Assembly: GCA_015272165.1 (NCBI GenBank)
Contig: JACYMF010000113.1
Location: forward strand, 1-64,000
Reading direction: 5' to 3'
Source of the DNA: Cyanobacterium sp. T60_A2020_053
Lineage (GTDB): Bacteria > Cyanobacteriota > Cyanobacteriia > Cyanobacteriales > Cyanobacteriaceae
Length of the DNA: 64,000 nt
Of the stretch, positions 60,402 through 64,000 are shown piece by piece; the first letter of the stretch is position 1, and every line of letters starts with the position of its first letter. Both the position numbers and the translations under genes were made by a program. A model generated the notes under the pieces. It searched no databases. It was not told the origin of the DNA and saw nothing but the letters and a program-made list of their open reading frames with translations.

Positions 60402-62294
60402 CTATCGATTTTGCATTTCTAAGTAAACCAATAAGGCATTAACATCCGCAGGATTTACTCCTCCAATACGAGTAGCTTGTCCAATGGTTAAAGGTTTAAC
60501 TTTTGTTAATTTTTCCCGTGCTTCCATTGACAAAGTTTCAATTTTCATGTAGTCGAGATTTTCATTTAATTTACGATTACTATGGCGCGCCACTTGTTCG
60601 ATTTGAGTTTGTTGTCTTTTGATGTAACCGGAGTATTTGATCTCAATTTCAGCGCCCTTCGCCTCATCCTCAGTCAAATCGGCATTATGCAAACCGTAAT
60701 GAGCGAGATTTTCGTAATGGAAACCCGGGCGCCGTAACAAATCAGCGAGGGTAATTGAGCCTTTGATTTTTTGCTCAGTATCCGTCACAATTTGCACCGC
60801 AACGCCATCTTTTTCCTTGATACGAGTTTCGTATAGGCGCTCCTGTTCAGCGATAATATTAGTTTGTTTCTGTTGATATAATGCCCAGCGCCTGTCATCA
60901 ATTAAGCCAATTTCGCGCCCTAGAGGCGTTAAACGTTGATCTGCATTGTCAGAGCGTAAAATCAAGCGATATTCCGAACGAGATGTTAACATCCGATAAG
61001 GTTCACGCAAATCCTTGGTACATAAATCATCAATTAAAGTTCCTAAGTAACTTTGTTCTCTCGGAAAAACGATCATTTCCTTGCCTTGGGTGAAGCGCGC
61101 TGCATTAATTCCAGCTACAATCCCCTGCGCTGCCGCTTCTTCATAACCAGTGGTGCCGTTAACTTGCCCTGCGGAAAATAAACCCTCAATTTTTTTCGTC
61201 ATTAGGGTAGGATAACATTGGGTAGCTGGTAAAAAGTCATATTCCACCGCATAAGCCGGGCGCAACATCACACAATTTTCCAAACCGGGTAAAGTGTGCA
61301 ACATTGCCAGTTGGATATTTTCAGGTAAACCAGTGGAAAATCCTTGGATATATAACTCAGGAATATCCCGCCCTTCCGGTTCGATAAAAATTTGGTGGGA
61401 ATCCTTATCCGCAAAGCGCACGATTTTATCTTCAATACTAGGACAATAACGAGGTCCTTTGGAGTCGATAAAACCGCCGTAAATAGGTGATAAATGCAAA
61501 TTATCTTTAATTAATTGATGGGTGGCTAAAGTAGTGCGAGTAAGATAGCAGTTCATTTGTTCTCTCTCGACCCAAACTTCTGGGTCAAAACTAAACCAGC
61601 GCACGTCACCGTCAGGGGGTTGTACTTCCATTTTGCTATAATCTACGGTGCGCTTATCGACGCGCGCTGGAGTACCAGTTTTCAGCCTTCCCGTTTCAAA
61701 ACCTAAATCGTTAAGAGTCTCAGTCAAACCGATAGAAGCAAATTCCCCCGCCCTACCGGCACTCATGGATTTACCACCAATCCAAATTTGACCATGTAAA
61801 AAAGTTCCTGTAGTCATTACCACAGTTTTAGCTTTAAAACAAGTGCCAAAATAGGTTTGTACTCCCACAATTTCATCATTTTTGCCTAAAATTAAATCCG
61901 TTACCATGGCTTCACGGATGGATAAATTAGGCTCATTTTCGACAATATTTTTCATAACATGGGCGTATTCGCGCTTATCCGTCTGCGCCCGTAAAGCCCA
62001 CACAGCAGGACCACGAGAGTTATTTAAGAGCCTTTTTTGTAAATAGGTGCGATCCGCCATTTTGCCGATTTCACCCCCCAATGCGTCCACTTCATGGGTA
62101 AGCTGAGATTTTGCCGGGCCACCCACCGCAGGATTACAAGGTTGCCACGCAATTTTATCTAAATTCAAGGTTAACATCATGGTACGACAACCGAGACGGG
62201 CAGAAGCTAGGGCTGCCTCACATCCTGAATGGCCACCACCAATGATAATTACGTCAAATTCATCTTGATATTCTACGGGGGTTTTAATGGTCAT
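60402..62294 (-). CDS. mnmG: tRNA uridine-34 carboxymethylaminomethyl-modifying enzyme MnmG
   Basis: FAD-dependent subunit of the MnmE-MnmG complex that modifies wobble uridine-34 in several tRNAs. FAD fold [46 protein letters not shown], the [12 protein letters not shown] and [12 protein letters not shown] segments and the C-terminal [14 protein letters not shown]. The 630-residue length is standard. Start just after an AAAGGTGAT leader. No mnmE in the window. Confidence 0.97.
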   Translation of the reverse strand: MTIKTPVEYQDEFDVIIIGGGHSGCEAALASARLGCRTMMLTLNLDKIAWQPCNPAVGGPAKSQLTHEVDALGGEIGKMADRTYLQKRLLNNSRGPAVWALRAQTDKREYAHVMKNIVENEPNLSIREAMVTDLILGKNDEIVGVQTYFGTCFKAKTVVMTTGTFLHGQIWIGGKSMSAGRAGEFASIGLTETLNDLGFETGRLKTGTPARVDKRTVDYSKMEVQPPDGDVRWFSFDPEVWVEREQMNCYLTRTTLATHQLIKDNLHLSPIYGGFIDSKGPRYCPSIEDKIVRFADKDSHQIFIEPEGRDIPELYIQGFSTGLPENIQLAMLHTLPGLENCVMLRPAYAVEYDFLPATQCYPTLMTKKIEGLFSAGQVNGTTGYEEAAAQGIVAGINAARFTQGKEMIVFPREQSYLGTLIDDLCTKDLREPYRMLTSRSEYRLILRSDNADQRLTPLGREIGLIDDRRWALYQQKQTNIIAEQERLYETRIKEKDGVAVQIVTDTEQKIKGSITLADLLRRPGFHYENLAHYGLHNADLTEDEAKGAEIEIKYSGYIKRQQTQIEQVARHSNRKLNENLDYMKIETLSMEAREKLTKVKPLTIGQATRIGGVNPADVNALLVYLEMQNR

Positions 62295-62393
62295 ATCACC
62301 TTTCGTTCTGCAAATCTTATACTCTTTATTATGATAACCTGAACCTAAGATAAGTAGGCTTTACAAGGAGTTTAAAATCCTAATTCCCATAAA

Positions 62394-62879
62394 TTATTTG
62401 GGATTGTCACATCTTAATTGTGTAAACCAAGATGTCAATAACTGGCGACATTCTCTCTCTTTGATACCGGCAATGACTTCTAAGTGATGATTAGAGGCAT
62501 GGCTATCGGGTAAGTTTAACACAGTACGAATAGCGCCCGTCTTCTCGTCATCTACCGCATAAACTAGCGTTTTGAGACGACTATGGAGGAGGGCGCCAGC
62601 GCACATCGCACAAGGTTCAAGAGTAACATATAAAGTACAATCATCTAAACGCCATCGGTGGAGTGCGCTACAAGCCCGACGAATGGCTATAATTTCGGCG
62701 TGCGCCGTACAATCTTGATTAGTTTCTTTCAGATTAATCCCCTCAGCTATGATGTTATTGTTAACATCTATAATCAGCGCCCCCACGGGAATTTCACCCA
62801 TTTCTCCAGCTTTTTTAGCTAAATCATAGGCTTGATTCATCCAATATAAATGTTGTTGATAAACTGATTCAAAAGACAT
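62394..62879 (-). CDS. tadA: tRNA-specific adenosine deaminase
   Basis: Zinc enzyme that converts wobble adenosine-34 of tRNA-Arg(ACG) to inosine. The zinc/catalytic motifs are intact: CTAHAEIIAIRRAC and LEPCAMCAGALLHSRL. The 161-residue protein starts at the ATG 62879 (MSFESVYQQHLYWMNQAYDLA); the 15 residues upstream come from repeat-like spacer DNA. Two tRNA-modifying enzymes (MnmG, TadA) lie side by side on this strand. Confidence 0.94.
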   Translation of the reverse strand: MSFESVYQQHLYWMNQAYDLAKKAGEMGEIPVGALIIDVNNNIIAEGINLKETNQDCTAHAEIIAIRRACSALHRWRLDDCTLYVTLEPCAMCAGALLHSRLKTLVYAVDDEKTGAIRTVLNLPDSHASNHHLEVIAGIKERECRQLLTSWFTQLRCDNPK

Positions 62880-62934
62880 TAACTTAATTGATAATTGATA
62901 ATGGCTCAAAAAGGCAAAGGGCAAAGGAAATTAT

Positions 62935-62985
62935 TAATTCATAATTCATAATTCATAATTCATAATTCATCATTCATAATTCATT
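62935..62985. repeat. Seven-base repeat array (CATAATT)
   Basis: CATAATT is repeated about six times with one variant unit (CATCATT), between tadA and the flavoprotein gene. The same word recurs at 34811, 46218 and 53955. Confidence 0.85.
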
Positions 62986-64000
62986 CTTTCCCCAGCGCCC
63001 TCCCCGCTAACCATCCCGTAGTCCAAGCATTTTGAAAGTTAAATCCCCCTGTCACCCCGTCTATGTCTAATATTTCCCCAGCAAAAAATAATCCTTGACA
63101 AATTTTACTTTCCATATTGTTAAAATTAACTTCTTTTAAACTAACGCCACCACAAGTAACAAATTCCTCTTTAAATACGCCCTTGCCTGAAATTTTATAA
63201 ACTCCCTTTGTTAACTCTAAGGCTAATTTATTAAGTTCTTTTTTATTAATTTCTGCCCAAATTTTTTCATTATTTTCAACAACGTATTTAACAATACTTT
63301 GCCATAATCTTTTTGGTAAGTTGAAGCCATTAAAATTAGTTACTTTTTGTTTAGCAAAATCAATTTTTATTTGTTCTAATTCTTCCTTAACTATTTCAGT
63401 GTTACCATAATTTAACCAGTTAATAATTAAATTCATTTGGTAATTATGATCAAATAAAAGCCTTGCTCCCCATGCTGAAGTTTTTAGAATCGCTGGACCA
63501 CTTAAACCCCAGTGAGTAACTAATAATGCACCATTTTGAGTGATTTTTTCCACTTTTTTTTCTCCTAATTGTATTTGAGCATTCGTGACGCTTACTCCTG
63601 CTAAATTTTCGAGACGAATATCTTTAATTTTAAAAGTGAATAAAGAAGGAATAGGTTTAATTATAGTATGTCCTAATTTTTCTGCCCATTGATAGCCTGA
63701 CGGGTTACTACCCGTTGCTAATAAAATTTTATCAGCGTTGATAATTTCTTCTGATTTTAGCTTAATAAAAAATTGTTTATTTTCTTTACTAATATCTTTA
63801 ACTAATGTTTTAGTATGAATTTTAATGCCATGGTGAAGGGCGCTGGTAAGTAAACAATCGATAATAGTTTGAGAATCATCGGTAACAGGGAAAATGCGCC
63901 CGTCACCCTCAGTTTTTAATTTTACACCTCTCGACTCAAACCAATTAATGGTATCTTGTGGTTGAAAACGAGAAAAAGCGCCCCTCAACTCTTTGCCACC
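62981..64000 (-). CDS. HI0933-family flavoprotein (partial, 5' end outside window)
   Basis: NAD(P)/FAD-dependent oxidoreductase-like protein of the HI0933/YhiN family. The frame stays open to the right edge (GGKELRGAFSRFQPQDT), so the N-terminal FAD-binding fold lies outside the window. Visible parts: WFESRGVKLKTEGDGRIFPVTDDSQ, ILLATGSNPSGYQWAEKLGH, HWGLSGPAILK and the C-terminal FAGEILDIDGVTGGFNFQNAW. The biochemical role of the family is not settled. Confidence 0.9.
   Translation of the reverse strand, partial: GGKELRGAFSRFQPQDTINWFESRGVKLKTEGDGRIFPVTDDSQTIIDCLLTSALHHGIKIHTKTLVKDISKENKQFFIKLKSEEIINADKILLATGSNPSGYQWAEKLGHTIIKPIPSLFTFKIKDIRLENLAGVSVTNAQIQLGEKKVEKITQNGALLVTHWGLSGPAILKTSAWGARLLFDHNYQMNLIINWLNYGNTEIVKEELEQIKIDFAKQKVTNFNGFNLPKRLWQSIVKYVVENNEKIWAEINKKELNKLALELTKGVYKISGKGVFKEEFVTCGGVSLKEVNFNNMESKICQGLFFAGEILDIDGVTGGFNFQNAWTTGWLAGRALGKE

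Larger units (their letters stand above)
1..64000. repeat. Highly iterated word AGCGCCC/GGGCGCT (HIP1-like)
   Basis: A seven-base word, AGCGCCC or its complement GGGCGCT, recurs throughout the window on both strands, inside genes in different reading frames and in spacers. It is often extended to CAGCGCCCTCCACC. Positions I checked include 7612, 8647, 10673, 11337, 19621, 30104, 42772, 55215, 58015 and 62994; many more are visible. The flanking DNA is AT-rich, so this density is not explained by composition. Only one perfect HIP1 octamer (GCGATCGC, 45472-45479) caught my eye. The role is unknown. Confidence 0.85.

Noticed and set aside
1-64000. Intact insertion sequence or prophage
   Set aside because: No transposase, integrase or phage structural gene was found; all mobile-like DNA is short and non-coding.

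Overview
The window is chromosomal DNA from a low-GC, probably unicellular cyanobacterium that carries phycobilisomes. Psb27, Psb32, IsiA, flavodoxin, a phycobilisome rod linker, a Rre1/Ycf29-type regulator and a DesC-type desaturase all point to a cyanobacterium. A CpeC-like linker next to a CpeR-like regulator suggests a phycoerythrin-capable lineage such as Geminocystis/Cyanobacterium; this placement is inferred from gene content, not from a search. Most genes are single-copy housekeeping genes in short operons on both strands: mutM, pyrH-frr, priA, ruvB, recN, prmC, gltX, mnmG, tadA, folC, ppa, gpsA, trxA, dciA.

Layout. 0-4.5 kb: mutM, a PabC-like enzyme, then cpeC-cpeR (light harvesting). 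4.9-6.9 kb: pyrH-frr and psb27. 6.9-9 kb: hicBA toxin-antitoxin pair, a PEP-CTERM surface protein with a frameshift in a C tract, an orphan Phd-type antitoxin. 9-18.3 kb: priA, a GlcE-like oxidase, desC, a haem/HAMP sensor-like protein and the iron-stress pair isiB-isiA. 18.4-26.4 kb: an accessory island with a nonsense-broken parE beside an intact parD, a DUF2283/DUF4258-like pair, a CfrBI-like restriction enzyme with a HEAT-repeat/methyltransferase fusion, a broken dynamin-like GTPase, a repeat-bearing membrane protein, a MazEF-type pair and an HTH-TPR protein. 26.8-64 kb: housekeeping and membrane genes, including FHA/FHA-ABC exporter, Rre1, tRNA-Thr, ruvB, Na+/H+ antiporter, NfeD/SPFH pair, recN, prmC, egtD, Psb32, folC, dciA, gltX, tRNA-Ser and mnmG.

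The non-coding part is unusually rich in small repeats. I distinguish at least seven dispersed, MITE-like families with terminal inverted repeats (called A-E, G and H here) and many arrays with a seven-base unit and varied sequence. Repeat ends supply the stop codons or last codons of several genes, and one element (D) sits inside another (B).

The most striking whole-window signal is a GC-rich word, AGCGCCC/GGGCGCT, often extended to CAGCGCCCTCC. It recurs at very high density in genes and spacers of this AT-rich sequence, while the usual cyanobacterial HIP1 octamer GCGATCGC is almost absent. It behaves like a HIP1 replacement and leaves recurrent peptides (SAL, RAL, EGA, PAP) in unrelated proteins.
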